Assembly (NCBI GenBank): GCA_039029275.1
Contig: JBCCGL010000009.1
Coordinates: forward strand, 124,001-188,000
Source of the DNA: JBCCGL01 sp039029275
GTDB taxonomy: Bacteria; Pseudomonadota; Gammaproteobacteria; JBCCGL01
Reading direction: 5' to 3'
DNA: 64,000 bases
Numbering within the stretch: position 1 is the first letter of the stretch; each line of letters begins with the position of its first letter. Below the pieces are notes generated by a model. That model was given only the letters and a program-made list of their open reading frames with translations, did no database searches and was not told where the DNA came from. Position numbers and translations under genes: made by a program. Shown here piece after piece: positions 17,632-26,638 of the stretch.

Positions 17632-17709
17632 GCCATAAAGTCGAAAGAATGGATTCCAGACAATCGCCATTCTTTCCTGATGTGCCGCTGATTCAAATGT
17701 CTGGGGAAA

Positions 17710-18228
17710 CTATCGTGCGCTTTTATGTCGGTAAATAACGTGTGGCTCACCCTCATAATCCACTTCGCTTTCCGGTTCCGCTCCTATCGCGCGAGCAACA
17801 CCGGCAGAGGCGATGTTGTCCCGATGAATCAGGCTGATCAGCGCGGTATCTGGCAGGTATTCACACCCAGCGCGATGAACCAAGCTCGCGGCTTCTTTCG
17901 CGTATCCCTTTCTCCAGTATGCGCGGGCTAATCCCCATTTGATTTCCAGCTCCGGCCAATCCAGGGGATACCAAAATCCGACGGTTCCGATCACGGACTT
18001 GCTCTGTTTTTCTTCGACAGCGTAAGGCCCGTACCCGCGCAGTTGCCAATGTCCGATCATTCCACACATTGTGCGCCACGAATCACCTTGAGACAGGACG
18101 CGACCAAAGGTAAATTTTGTAGCAACGGCATCCGAATAATATTTGTGCAAGCCTTTCCAGTCCGATTCCTGGAATTGACGCAGTACAAGACGATCAGATT
18201 CAAGTTGCTCCGGCACAAGAAATTTCAT
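17710..18228 (-). CDS. GNAT N-acetyltransferase (RimJ/RimL type)
   Basis: This 172-residue single-domain acetyltransferase shows LESDRLVLRQFQESDWKGL at the N-terminus, the beta4 region VIGTVGFWYPLDWPELEIKW, and the acetyl-CoA loop region YWRKGYAKEAA. It probably acetylates a small molecule or protein N-terminus in the cytoplasm. It is the first of a long series of minus-strand genes of the type carried by integron cassettes, but I see no attC beside it. Confidence 0.8.
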   Translation of the reverse strand: MKFLVPEQLESDRLVLRQFQESDWKGLHKYYSDAVATKFTFGRVLSQGDSWRTMCGMIGHWQLRGYGPYAVEEKQSKSVIGTVGFWYPLDWPELEIKWGLARAYWRKGYAKEAASLVHRAGCEYLPDTALISLIHRDNIASAGVARAIGAEPESEVDYEGEPHVIYRHKSAR

Positions 18229-18266
18229 TTCAATCTACGTTTGTGGCATTGAATTGCATGTACATA

Positions 18267-18659
18267 TTACGCAAGCGGATATTGAATGCTGTGATCGGTT
18301 GGCTGCGGCGTTGCCGTCATGATTTTTACACCCTCGGGGGTTTCAAAACGATGCCAGGTGTCCTGAGGCACAATCAGAAATTCGCCTGATGTCAGTTTGT
18401 ATTGACTCTCACCCTTTTCGGTGAGGAGCGTCAATGTCGTTTCGCCCTCCAATGCGTATACAAACTCATCGCCGTGTGAATGGCGCTCCCATTCGCTATT
18501 TCCCGCGTAGTGACCAATGAAAATTGCGCCGTTGCCATAATGCGCCAACTCTGCATATGCTCCTGCGAGTTGTTTGTCTGTCGATTCAGGTGTTCTGTTC
18601 GCGACAAACCGAAGCTTATTAAATTCTTTTGCAAAAGAAATAACGCGTGATTTTGACAT
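18267..18659 (-). CDS. Cupin-domain protein
   Basis: A 130-residue single cupin with motif 1 WERHSHGDEFVYALEGE (His and Glu metal ligands) and motif 2 GEFLIVPQDTWHRFETP (His). Small cupins may be metal-dependent enzymes or sensors; the substrate is unknown. I start at the ATG at 18659 (MSKSRVISF); an upstream ATG at 18674 adds five residues. Confidence 0.75.
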   Translation of the reverse strand: MSKSRVISFAKEFNKLRFVANRTPESTDKQLAGAYAELAHYGNGAIFIGHYAGNSEWERHSHGDEFVYALEGETTLTLLTEKGESQYKLTSGEFLIVPQDTWHRFETPEGVKIMTATPQPTDHSIQYPLA

Positions 18660-18725
18660 CGCGATTCGCCTCACAGTCCAACCGTATTGAATATTTAAAT
18701 TCGGGATTAATCAGCGGCTTCAACG

Positions 18726-19436
18726 CTATCCTGTGATCATATCCTCAGGCAGGTCTGGTAGCGTTGGACCAATAAAAAACGGTTCAATTATGCTCTCTTC
18801 AGCGCACGCTGCAACGACTGACGGGCGTGCTGCCATTTCGTTGAGCAAATGGTGCAGTGCCGGCATCGCTTTCGCGTCGATAGTCGCCGCAGGTTCATCG
18901 ACGGGATATAGCTGCGACCAGCGACAAAGCGCCGCCAGATAAATATCCAGCGCCGAGAGTGATTCACCAAAAAACCACGGCCCGGCAGAGTTTGCAGCGA
19001 GTTCAGTTTCAATTAACGTGAGGTGACTTTGGAATCGCTTGCCCATACCAGCACGGAGGGCCGTTTGTTCGGCTTGTCCCTCCACATAGTCATTGCTGTT
19101 GAAGCGAGCACGTAAATCTGCGTGCGGCGTGTTAGACAGATAGAACAACCATTGCAGAAATCGCGCGCGATGCGATCCAGACTGCGGTGCTAACTTGCCG
19201 TGAGTGTCACACACATGCAGCAGAATCGCAGCCGTTTCAAAAATTGCCTGGCCATTATCGATCAATACCGGAATCAATCCTTGCGGATTCAACTTGAGAT
19301 AGGGCGCCTGCTTATGCTCCTGTTTGGAGCGATTGAGCCAAATGGTTTCAAAACTTTCGCCCAACTCGTGTAGCAAAATGCGAATCACGAGATTCGCACT
19401 GTCAGGCGAGCCATACAAAGTGTATCGCTGAGTCAT
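18726..19436 (-). CDS. Glutathione S-transferase family protein
   Basis: About 236 residues from the ATG at 19436 (MTQRYTLYGSPDSANLVIRI). The thioredoxin-fold N-terminal domain has NPQGLIPVLID (cis-Pro) and the glutathione-site ETAAILLH; the C-terminal helical domain has SALDIYLAALCRW. It probably conjugates or reduces electrophiles in the cytoplasm. The open frame extends 59 codons upstream, but that part is not GST-like. Confidence 0.8.
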   Translation of the reverse strand: MTQRYTLYGSPDSANLVIRILLHELGESFETIWLNRSKQEHKQAPYLKLNPQGLIPVLIDNGQAIFETAAILLHVCDTHGKLAPQSGSHRARFLQWLFYLSNTPHADLRARFNSNDYVEGQAEQTALRAGMGKRFQSHLTLIETELAANSAGPWFFGESLSALDIYLAALCRWSQLYPVDEPAATIDAKAMPALHHLLNEMAARPSVVAACAEESIIEPFFIGPTLPDLPEDMITG

Positions 19437-19506
19437 TGATTGATTCTCATCCTGCCTTGACGCACGCCGATTATTCCGATGACGATCGGAGATAAAATTT
19501 AAGCGC

Positions 19507-19836
19507 CTATTTGCTGTTGCTCGATTCCCAGTTTTTTGCCTGTTGTTCTCTTTCGAGTCTGACCCGCTTAGTGCGTTTAACTCTAAGCACCCCCCACAAG
19601 ACAAGGAGCACAATCAGCGCCGCAAATGAACCGTAAATCAGCCAGGCAGAAGTCGCGGTAAGCCAAACGACGACTAACCCGACAAATGCGATGGAGGAAA
19701 TAGAAACAAGAATTCGGTCATCGAGATTGGCAATCCCTCGGGCGTGGTGATTATTGAGATTGTTACCGTGTTCAGTTGACGATTTGGACGCTTCAGTTTG
19801 CGTTTGTGCGATACCGGCTTCTGCATTATCAGACAT
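19507..19836 (-). CDS. Hypothetical protein with two membrane segments
   Basis: A 109-residue protein with a hydrophilic, Asn/His-rich N-terminus (1-39), two transmembrane helices (about 43-64 and 66-88) and a basic C-terminal tail rich in Arg, Lys and Gln. I do not recognise the family. The distribution of positive charge suggests a cytoplasmic tail. Confidence 0.6.
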   Translation of the reverse strand: MSDNAEAGIAQTQTEASKSSTEHGNNLNNHHARGIANLDDRILVSISSIAFVGLVVVWLTATSAWLIYGSFAALIVLLVLWGVLRVKRTKRVRLEREQQAKNWESSNSK

Positions 19837-19942
19837 GACGACGTACCTCAGTTAAGCGATCGCAATGGGTGCGGCAATGGCACATGGCGTGGCCTGTTGT
19901 GCACGAAATCTGCGTTCGCAGTTTAAATTCAATATGTTTTCG

Positions 19943-20368
19943 TTATTCACTACATACAGGTTCTTCAAACCTTTCCAATGGAATTTCTGCTGACCCCGTT
20001 ATTTCTACCATTAATGCTGGGTGATACAGGCGAGAGACCTCGACAGTTGTTGTAACAGGATAGGGAGGACTGAAGTAGCGGCTGCGTATATGGCCTGTAC
20101 TCATGAACGCTTCAATGTTTGTCACATGATGAGTTAACGTATATAAGTCTTCCATTCGCCCACCGAAACTCTTCAACACACTCCGGATGTTTTCAAGAAC
20201 CTGCTCCACTTGGGTCTCCATATCTCCTTCACCAACAACACTGCCGGCTTTGTCCAGCGAGACTTGTCCTTTTAAGTGAACCACTTTTCCAGAGCCTTGA
20301 ACTGCCGCCATTGAGAAGGCACCAAAAGGTTTCCAAACACTGTCGGGGTTATAGCTATCGATTGCCAT
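19943..20368 (-). CDS. RidA/YjgF family protein
   Basis: About 141 residues from the ATG at 20368; a GTG at 20392 would add eight. It shows the RidA signature: a beta-sheet start, GQVSLD, MEDLYTLTHHVTNIEAFM, the conserved Arg in HIRSRYF and PVTTTVEVSRLYHPALMVEI. RidA proteins hydrolyse reactive enamine/imine intermediates; divergent members serve in catabolic pathways. The Arg that binds the substrate carboxylate appears present. Confidence 0.8.
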   Translation of the reverse strand: MAIDSYNPDSVWKPFGAFSMAAVQGSGKVVHLKGQVSLDKAGSVVGEGDMETQVEQVLENIRSVLKSFGGRMEDLYTLTHHVTNIEAFMSTGHIRSRYFSPPYPVTTTVEVSRLYHPALMVEITGSAEIPLERFEEPVCSE

Positions 20369-20413
20369 CTGATATTTCTCAGTTGTATACACCGTAGTTA
20401 TTAGAAATTTACG

Positions 20414-20646
20414 TCATTTTTTCGCGTGTTCTTTCAGGTATCGATCAGGCCACGGCTGGCTCCTGGCGTCTACCATTATCGCAGACTTTTGGTTGTATGA
20501 CGTTGCAACAGAGGCGCAGAGGTCTAATTCAGACACGTATGAGTTGAGCGTTCGGCGTCGGTCGCATCCGGTGCCAACTTCTCGTATCTGAATTGTATTT
20601 GGTGTAATTGATTGATGTTTAACTCACATCCATCAATCAGAATCAT
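20414..20646 (-). pseudogene. Small hypothetical gene with a frameshift
   Basis: An ATG at 20646 opens MILIDGCELNINQLHQIQFR and continues to about DATDAE. The likely continuation, LNSYVSELDLCASVATSYNQ to the C-terminus WPDRYLKEHAKK, lies in another frame and ends at a TGA at 20414. Joined near 20550 the two give about 77 residues. I do not recognise the family. The case rests on coding appearance only. Confidence 0.4.
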
Positions 20647-20706
20647 TCTCGTGCTACATATTTATAAACAGATCAATTCGTGCGGTCAGTGGCTTTCGGG
20701 GAGTTA

Positions 20707-21024
20707 TCAATGATCGCTAATTGAATGCTTTGTCCGCATGGTTATTGGATACCAGGTCTCCACCAGCGTAACCTGGTGTCCCGGCGGTGCAGTGTCTTGG
20801 GAAATTTCGGAATAAACGGATAAGGTACTGTTATCGTCTAAACGAACGGTGACGACTTGCTTGGGCGTAGGTGCTCCCCCTCCAAACCGTCCTATCGTTT
20901 TTAGATACTTTGTTTCGTATGAAACGACTTTTACCAGCTGTGTCGAGTTGATTCCGATAGATGAACCTGCGTATCCGACTACTAATAAAATGGAAAAATA
21001 GAGAATGTATTTTGATTTAAACAA
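20707..21024 (-). CDS. Small exported or membrane-anchored hypothetical protein
   Basis: 105 residues with an N-terminal hydrophobic segment (about 6-23, YILYFSILLVVGYAGSSIG) that could be a signal peptide or anchor, then a small beta-rich domain (VVTVRLDDNSTLSVYSE). No family recognised. It sits in the region of cassette-like genes. Confidence 0.55.
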   Translation of the reverse strand: MFKSKYILYFSILLVVGYAGSSIGINSTQLVKVVSYETKYLKTIGRFGGGAPTPKQVVTVRLDDNSTLSVYSEISQDTAPPGHQVTLVETWYPITMRTKHSISDH

Positions 21025-21050
21025 AGCAGAGACAATTCTTGCGATGCCAC

Positions 21051-21104
21051 TTACTTAACGAGCGACCGTAGGGCTCTGTCGAATACGGGTGTCAGGAAAC
21101 ATTG
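21051..21104 (-). repeat. attC-like site (weak)
   Basis: Read on the minus strand, CCTGACACCCG pairs with a GTTAAGT-type core (CGCTCGTTAAGT) just after the oxidoreductase stop. The left half has diverged from the consensus. Confidence 0.4.
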
Positions 21105-21817
21105 TAAATCACAGGCATTTTGCCTTTCCATCGATCCCAGAGACCGGAGTCGTCAGCTAAACTTGCCATAAAATTTGCCACATTAATCCGGCTGGTAGAA
21201 CCTGCGTCAAAAATGGCGTTTCTGATAGGGGACGGATGGGTTTCATAATCGGTTACCTCGGGTTCATCTACAAGGCTATCTGGCCTTACTACCGACCATT
21301 CAATAACCGGATGATCATGACCAATATCCGACCAAAGAAAATCAGCCGCTTTTTCATTGTCAACGTGCGGCGGAAGAAGAAACCTCAATATCCAAACAAC
21401 GACCCTTTGAGACAGAGGAGGTGACTCTTGCGTATCTCGATTACTGTTCCCCGTTGTATTCATCAGTATTACCTTGACCCTGCGTTCCGGCTTTATTGCC
21501 TCGATCAAGCGGGATATGGTCGCAATTGCATTTTTCACAAGTCGTCGGGGTTCGCCATATATCCCTTTAAATGTCAGATTGTGTCCAAGGCAGGAAAATA
21601 CTGCGTCGCACTCTTTGAGCAGGGGGATTAGTTCACCGTCGGGCATGTCACTAATACTGGCCACAACTTCGCGATAATTGGGAGAGTCGTTATGCTCAGT
21701 CACTGCCGAAACAGGCGATCGAACAAGCGCGATTACTTCAATTTCCCGGTTGAGTAAATCTTTGACAAGAAGCCTGCCGGTTGCGCCATTCGCTCCGAGT
21801 ACGATTACTTTTTTCAT
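21092..21817 (-). CDS. NAD(P)-binding atypical SDR / NmrA-like oxidoreductase
   Basis: About 241 residues from MKKVIVLGANGATGRLL; the glycine-rich GANGATG motif binds the dinucleotide. Later segments (CDAVFSCLGH, VKVILMNTTGN, WSVVRPDSL) fit the NAD(P)H-binding atypical short-chain dehydrogenase families that act as epimerase-like enzymes or redox sensors. An alternative upstream start at 21835 adds six residues. Confidence 0.75.
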   Translation of the reverse strand: MKKVIVLGANGATGRLLVKDLLNREIEVIALVRSPVSAVTEHNDSPNYREVVASISDMPDGELIPLLKECDAVFSCLGHNLTFKGIYGEPRRLVKNAIATISRLIEAIKPERRVKVILMNTTGNSNRDTQESPPLSQRVVVWILRFLLPPHVDNEKAADFLWSDIGHDHPVIEWSVVRPDSLVDEPEVTDYETHPSPIRNAIFDAGSTSRINVANFMASLADDSGLWDRWKGKMPVIYNVS

Positions 21818-22082
21818 TCCACTACTTGCATTCAATTCACACGCTGCGCGCTACAAGAACGCAAAGCGCAGTGTGAGGTTCTCAAGCGCGCGTCTCCTGA
21901 GCAGATCCACCGCCACGGTTGCGAACGAAAAGCGAAAGCATGAACCAAGAACGATCGACAGCGATCCCAATGCTCAACCCAACCATACTCTGGATTGAGT
22001 GGTTTTTGGAGTATGGCTCTTCGCTTGAACCTCGCCAAAATTAACGGACGCCCCAATTAGAATGGGTGCCCGCTTCTGCAAT

Positions 22083-22469
22083 TCAGACACTATCCTGTTC
22101 GTTATCCCGGATGCTGTTCAACCTGCGATTCTTTCTTACGTCTATGAAGCTCTTTATGAAGAACAGCATTGCCACACCCGACCCGATCATCATGATGCAG
22201 ACTCTGACGATAGCGAGAGTGTCCTCTCTTGCAAGCGCACCTTTTAGCGGCATAAACAAAGCGATCAGTATTAACACCGTCAATAAGACAGCGATGTGGC
22301 TGACGATCTTGTGCTCAGATTTTACTCCCGGTGTGCACAACAGGAGCAGAAAACCAAAAACTGCGGGGATAAGCGAGGTCAATGACGGCGCATCCGACGA
22401 AAGATAGCCCCACAAGGATAAGAGAATGAGTAAAATTCCATTGATTAAGTTTGCTACGTACGGATTCAA
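22083..22469 (-). CDS. Small four-helix membrane protein
   Basis: A 128-residue inner-membrane protein with four predicted helices (about 7-24, 30-47, 56-75, 87-106) and a basic cytoplasmic tail (RKNRRLNSIRD). The first loop (LWGYLSSDAPSLTSLIP) looks conserved in small uncharacterised membrane proteins of marine bacteria, but I cannot assign a function. Confidence 0.65.
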   Translation of the reverse strand: MNPYVANLINGILLILLSLWGYLSSDAPSLTSLIPAVFGFLLLLCTPGVKSEHKIVSHIAVLLTVLILIALFMPLKGALAREDTLAIVRVCIMMIGSGVAMLFFIKSFIDVRKNRRLNSIRDNEQDSV

Positions 22470-22489
22470 ATTTAGTCTCCAAAAATCAT

Positions 22490-22560
22490 ACTAGAATCAT
22501 ACCGCCCTAAACTGGGGAAAGTGCTAATGATTACCGGCTGAAGGCAATTGTTGGTTTAAC
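22490..22560 (-). repeat. attC-like site
   Basis: On the minus strand CCAACAATTGCC opens the site and a degenerate GGCGGTATGA core closes it, between the RraB-like gene and the next membrane protein. Confidence 0.45.
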
Positions 22561-22563
22561 GTT

Positions 22564-22923
22564 TCACGTGCCACATGCACTGGGAACGCTCCATGAGTCA
22601 CAAAAACCATCCATATGTACAAAAAGATCACTTAGTCTTTTGCATTCATCGGTGACGAACTCGTAGGTCACCATGTTTTTTACGGTAAGCGATACGTAAC
22701 CCGCGGGGTCGCCCTCGTCTAATGAATCTTCGTCTGCTTCTACGAAACGCGCTTCAGGCAAACTTTCTAGTACATCTTCCTGTTGATCTTTGCTCAGTGG
22801 CCAGCACCTGAAATCGATGATAAATTCAATTTCATGCACCGCGTTAAAATCGAAGTCTCTTTCTTCAAGCAATCGTAGAACATCACCATCTATATCAGTT
22901 GGCCAATTAATTTTTTCACTCAT
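22564..22923 (-). CDS. RraB-like (RNase E inhibitor family) protein
   Basis: A 119-residue acidic protein whose core (IDFRCWPLSKDQQEDVLE, then EADEDSLDEGDPAGYVSLTV and a C-terminal DGFCDSWSVP) resembles the RraB/DUF695-type fold, in which the C-terminal aromatic DxW segment is typical. RraB binds RNase E and modulates mRNA decay. Assignment rests on motif likeness only. A cassette-borne copy might act on host RNA turnover. Confidence 0.5.
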   Translation of the reverse strand: MSEKINWPTDIDGDVLRLLEERDFDFNAVHEIEFIIDFRCWPLSKDQQEDVLESLPEARFVEADEDSLDEGDPAGYVSLTVKNMVTYEFVTDECKRLSDLFVHMDGFCDSWSVPSACGT

Positions 22924-23394
22924 TGGTGTTCTATTATTCCTCAGAAAATGGTGTTCTTTACCGTCCGTATTCCGCCTTAAACATGGACGCCGCCTTGCGG
23001 TGTTTACCCTGACCTAATCAAGCGGAAATGGTCTAGGCGGATTGAATTTTGTGATCAATCCGGCGTCGATATTCTATTCCAGAATGCCGACGTTTTCGAT
23101 TGCAATAGCCGTCGATGTACGATTACAACGAGTTCGCAGATCACGATTACTGGGGAATAAATTCGCTCGAATCAGCTCTCATTTAAGAGTACGCAGGACA
23201 TATCATTGGATCGATCGGCTTTGCTGTCATAAATATTCCGATTGCAAACATCCCTATTCCAAACGCTATTAAGATAATCATTTACAAGCGTTGATACGCA
23301 TAACTCAGCGCACAATGGCGAGCGAGCCACGAATCAGTATGACAGACCGAGGTGACGCAGGAAGCGCTATGCTGCCCATCGATAACCACTCTCA
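22924..23394 (-). other. 471-base stretch with a possible 32-residue membrane peptide
   Basis: Most of this stretch shows no gene. On the minus strand 23183-23281 encodes MIILIAFGIGMFAIGIFMTA plus a short polar tail, a plausible single-helix membrane peptide or the remnant of a larger membrane protein. An attC-like site lies at 23297-23380. Confidence 0.35.
23297..23380 (-). repeat. attC-like site
   Basis: On the minus strand a good core GAGTTATGCG lies at the low-coordinate end; the opposite half GCATAGCGC is degenerate. It directly follows the stop of the gene at 23395. Confidence 0.45.
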
Positions 23395-23841
23395 CTAAAG
23401 CTGAAACCCGCGTGAACCAGCAACTGCACCACCAACCGCCAGAAGGCTAAGAGTCAATAGCACGACGTGCAGTCTGTGCATCCAGATAAATGCAATTACC
23501 CCGTGTTGTTCAGCTTTTTCCTTAAACAAGCGATGCAAAAACAATGGCTCAAGAACAAACATGATCAGTGTAAAAACTAACCAGATGATTGTCATCAAGT
23601 GCATCCAACAGAAAGAAAGGTCCTTATACCGGCCCCATATACCCGTGCTGTAAACTAAGTAAAAGCCAGATAGCCCGGTGATTAACGTAACAAATCTCGC
23701 TTGAAAGGCGAATCTGTTCTCAAGCTTTTCAAAAAGGTCAATCCTGAGTCCATCGTCTTCAATCCTGATAAGTGCAGGCACCAAAACGGTCGTGACAAAG
23801 GCTACGCCCCCAATCCACAGGATGACACAAATTACATGCAC
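23395..23841 (-). CDS. CopD-like small integral membrane protein
   Basis: 148 residues with four transmembrane helices and conserved-looking histidines at the membrane edges (MHVICVILWIGGVAF, WMHLMTIIWLVF, WMHRLHVVLL). This pattern resembles CopD/DUF2269-type membrane proteins that may bind haem or copper. The start is uncertain because HV(I)CV usually lies a few residues further in. No function can be fixed. Confidence 0.6.
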   Translation of the reverse strand: MHVICVILWIGGVAFVTTVLVPALIRIEDDGLRIDLFEKLENRFAFQARFVTLITGLSGFYLVYSTGIWGRYKDLSFCWMHLMTIIWLVFTLIMFVLEPLFLHRLFKEKAEQHGVIAFIWMHRLHVVLLTLSLLAVGGAVAGSRGFQL

Positions 23842-23898
23842 AACTCATGCAATTGCTAAATAATCCAGGCTCGACAAAACGCTGTGCTCATAGTAAGG

Positions 23899-23970
23899 GG
23901 ACTAACGTAACGTATCAGCCGATTTATTACGGCGTAGCCGGTAGAATGACTGGGTCCTCTGGTCAGGCAA
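23899..23970 (-). repeat. attC-like site
   Basis: On the minus strand GCCTGACCAG opens the site and TACGTTAGTCC closes it, with an internal GCCGGCTACGCCG stem. It directly follows the GNAT gene stop at 23973. Confidence 0.5.
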
Positions 23971-23972
23971 TT

Positions 23973-24524
23973 TCACTGAATTTTTCTGGTCATCAGTATG
24001 TATCCCTCTGACGAACCATCTATTCTAAACATATCGTCGACCTGTCCGAGCTGTTCAAATCCAGTGTGTCTATACAATTCCAATGCAGGTGTGTTGTTTG
24101 ACAAAACCCATAAGTCAATCCACTCGATTGCCGTTTCAGCGGTTGACCAGTAGACCGCAGTTTCAATCAGGCGTTTGCCCAATCCGCGACGTCGAAAATT
24201 TTTACTTACACCCATCCCTAGCAACGCTCTGTGTTTCGTGTGATCCTCGGTGTGACCTCTAAGATCGATATGGCCTACAAATTCAGCCCTGTGGCTAATT
24301 GCCACCCATGCACGCCGCCAGCCTTGCTGACCAACATTTACCGACAAGCCTTTGCTGAATCTCTCCTTTTTTTCTTCCGGTAGCCGTAAATTATCTCGGG
24401 ATACTGGTTGGAACAATAGAGAGCCTTCTTCATTGATTTCTGAAAGCTGCACACTCAAATACTTGAAGAACGTGCCCAATTCTTCTAGTTCTAGAGGGCG
24501 AATTCTCTCGATAGAATGGTCCAC
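23973..24524 (-). CDS. GNAT N-acetyltransferase
   Basis: 183 residues. Motif A is clear: MGVSKNFRRRGLGKRLIETA (acetyl-CoA pyrophosphate loop RRRGLG), preceded by AEFVGHIDLRG and followed by WVLSNNTPALELYRHTGFEQ. It is a typical small-molecule or protein acetyltransferase of unknown substrate and a common type of integron cassette cargo. Confidence 0.8.
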   Translation of the reverse strand: MDHSIERIRPLELEELGTFFKYLSVQLSEINEEGSLLFQPVSRDNLRLPEEKKERFSKGLSVNVGQQGWRRAWVAISHRAEFVGHIDLRGHTEDHTKHRALLGMGVSKNFRRRGLGKRLIETAVYWSTAETAIEWIDLWVLSNNTPALELYRHTGFEQLGQVDDMFRIDGSSEGYILMTRKIQ

Positions 24525-24611
24525 TTAATTGCCCCAACTACTTAGCACCCAGAAGTGTGACGATGCTTTATAAGTAACTACGTTCATTTCTATTTTCGGG
24601 CGTTTTTGTGT

Positions 24612-25037
24612 TCATATTGGTTTTATTTCAATCCGACCAAAATGATTTCGCATACGATTTGACCGGACTAAATACAACGACATAACCAAATAGTAAAAAC
24701 ATTCTCTGGCAAAATCAAAGAACCTGCTTTCGTTAGTCATAAAATCAAAAGTTTGTATAAAACACATTGTCGCCAACATCGAAAACAACATCATCATCGC
24801 AATCGGCGTAAATCGCCATTTAGTAAAATAACCAAATAAGAATGCAGCTCCGGATAATGTAATGATGAGCCAGTGAAGAAATTGCGTCCCGTCGGGAAAA
24901 TCAGAGTTTTGCAACGGCATTAGTAGTATGACTTCAAAGTAGTACTCCAAAAAACCAAGTACACCCCACGTCAACATGACTGCGGATGCCAACAACATAA
25001 GATACGAAAATATTATGGACATGTATTTCATAATCAT
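24612..25037 (-). CDS. Four-helix membrane protein, hypothetical
   Basis: 141 residues with four hydrophobic helices (about 7-29, 49-69, 76-97, 105-124) and a short basic tail (RSNRMRNHFGR). Integral membrane protein; no family recognised. An AT-rich gene in a run of minus-strand cassette-like genes. Confidence 0.6.
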   Translation of the reverse strand: MIMKYMSIIFSYLMLLASAVMLTWGVLGFLEYYFEVILLMPLQNSDFPDGTQFLHWLIITLSGAAFLFGYFTKWRFTPIAMMMLFSMLATMCFIQTFDFMTNESRFFDFARECFYYLVMSLYLVRSNRMRNHFGRIEIKPI

Positions 25038-25220
25038 TTATCAGGGTGATTGTTCTTTATTCTGCCGACGCTCTGTATAAAGCGCCGATTAGAGATACAG
25101 TTATTCAGTCATTGCTATGCGTGATTGTCGGATTACCCGCGAACTAGTACTCCGTGTCGTAATGGATAGATCCGTGTGGTCTAAAGCGAAAACAAAACAC
25201 TAAAGAATTGTCGCCATTGA

Positions 25221-26093
25221 TTAGGACTGCTCGAATGCGAAGAATACCCCATTTTGGGGTTCGGGTTGGGCAACGATACGATCATTACACTGCATGAAAG
25301 GAATTTCATTTCGAGCGAATAGCGCCTCTGTTTTCCTTAAGTCATCAACCCCAAATACCAGGCCTCTGTGAATCAGGTCAGTTCCAAAATTGGTATGCGC
25401 CATTCCAAATTCCTGTTCCAGCACTTGTGGCGTCACGATCAAAGCGCGACCGTTGGGGAACTCGCATTCAACCGACTCACCGTGATTTTGAACCTTGTTT
25501 GGATCAACCACGCTTTTGAGAAAATTAAAGTACTCCGATGGTTTATTTGAACAGGAGATCGCGTGATTCGGCCCCAATGCCCCATTTTCGTGCTCAAGTA
25601 ACGAAGATCGGTCGATTTCCGGAACGATAATGTCCTCGCACGTGAAATAGTATCCGCAGTGTGATTTTGGATGCGTCGCGAAACAAAGCTTGGCTGCAAC
25701 AGTTTCTACTTTGCCGTCTGGCTGACTGAATTGTCTGGAAAACGAGACGATATCCCCCCCTGAGAAGCCAAGTCCACTGAATTTTTTGTGATCTATGTCA
25801 GCGTTGATAGACGTGAAAACGATATGTGAGAATCCGTGTTCTCCATTAGCATTGCGAAAAGCAGCGTCGTTCTTGACAAACGTATTCCCTGATTCGATCG
25901 CCATTTTGTACTTGGCTTGATTCTCGACGGCCAAAGTTTCAATCATTGCGCCAGCGTGAAAATACATATTTGCGTTATGTGTTCCAAACGGGTGAACCCC
26001 GTCAGGGGCGACGTTGAAACCCATTCGCGTATAGCATTTACGGGCATCGGCAATACTACGCGCGACTAACACAAAATGATCGAGAAAACGCAT
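25221..26093 (-). CDS. VOC / glyoxalase-like domain protein
   Basis: About 290 residues from MRFLDHFVLVARSIADARKC. The N-terminal betaalphabetabetabeta unit (DHFVLVARSI, ARKCYTRMGFNVAPDGVHPFGTHN) and a second unit in the C-terminal half (LGPNHAISC, HRGLVFGVDDLRKTEALF) fit the two-module glyoxalase-like (vicinal oxygen chelate) proteins. These are usually metal-dependent isomerases, dioxygenases or drug-binding proteins. The activity is unknown. Confidence 0.75.
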   Translation of the reverse strand: MRFLDHFVLVARSIADARKCYTRMGFNVAPDGVHPFGTHNANMYFHAGAMIETLAVENQAKYKMAIESGNTFVKNDAAFRNANGEHGFSHIVFTSINADIDHKKFSGLGFSGGDIVSFSRQFSQPDGKVETVAAKLCFATHPKSHCGYYFTCEDIIVPEIDRSSLLEHENGALGPNHAISCSNKPSEYFNFLKSVVDPNKVQNHGESVECEFPNGRALIVTPQVLEQEFGMAHTNFGTDLIHRGLVFGVDDLRKTEALFARNEIPFMQCNDRIVAQPEPQNGVFFAFEQS

Positions 26094-26162
26094 CGCTTGT
26101 TTGTTTAAATGAGCTATGGCGCGGGGCAAATTTGCTAGACTCTTTCTTAAGTGTCCATCAGC

Positions 26163-26531
26163 TCAAAGTTCTGATACCAACGTATCAAACAAAGAGTCTA
26201 TTTTTTCCAAAACAGGATGATCTTTGACTTGATAATTATTGCAATAGTCTTCCGACGTCTGATGAATAATCAGTGTTTTCCCGTTTAACTCTACAATGGC
26301 TATTCGTAGAGGAAGATCCAAGCTCATTGTAATATCGTTTTGCATCAGTTTCGTTCCAGCCATCGGGTTCCCGAAAATAAGGACTCGCGACTCTGGCATA
26401 TCCAGATCAACACCTTTTGCGTTGGCTTGATGATCAATATCGCAGAAAATGGTAAATCCTTTTTCCAGCAACGACTTTTTGAGATGCTCTGCCGATTCAG
26501 AAACAGAGAGACTTACGAATAATTTTTTCAT
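26163..26531 (-). CDS. DUF302 domain protein
   Basis: 122 residues matching DUF302: FVSLSVSESAEHLKKSLLEK, FCDIDHQANAKGVDL and the signature RVLIFGNPMAGTKLMQND, with LPLRIAIVE after it. DUF302 proteins are small alpha/beta proteins of unknown function, often in stress or metal contexts. No signal peptide is visible. Confidence 0.8.
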   Translation of the reverse strand: MKKLFVSLSVSESAEHLKKSLLEKGFTIFCDIDHQANAKGVDLDMPESRVLIFGNPMAGTKLMQNDITMSLDLPLRIAIVELNGKTLIIHQTSEDYCNNYQVKDHPVLEKIDSLFDTLVSEL

Positions 26532-26638
26532 CTAGGGTGTTCCTCAGTAATTGTTTCGCTTAATTTTTCTAGAGACCGTGTGTCGTGTCGCTTCAGTGTT
26601 TCCGGAACCGACCGCGTGTAGTTGAGTTGATGGACTCG

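Noticed and set aside
17710..20368. Extension of the cassette array to the IS boundary
   Set aside because: Genes (GNAT, cupin, GST, RidA) are of cassette type and orientation, but no attC-like site could be found between them, so I did not count them as cassettes.
20609..20639. 9-bp inverted repeat TGATTGATG / CATCAATCA considered as a terminator or attC
   Set aside because: No T-run, no attC core, and it falls inside the small frameshifted coding frame.
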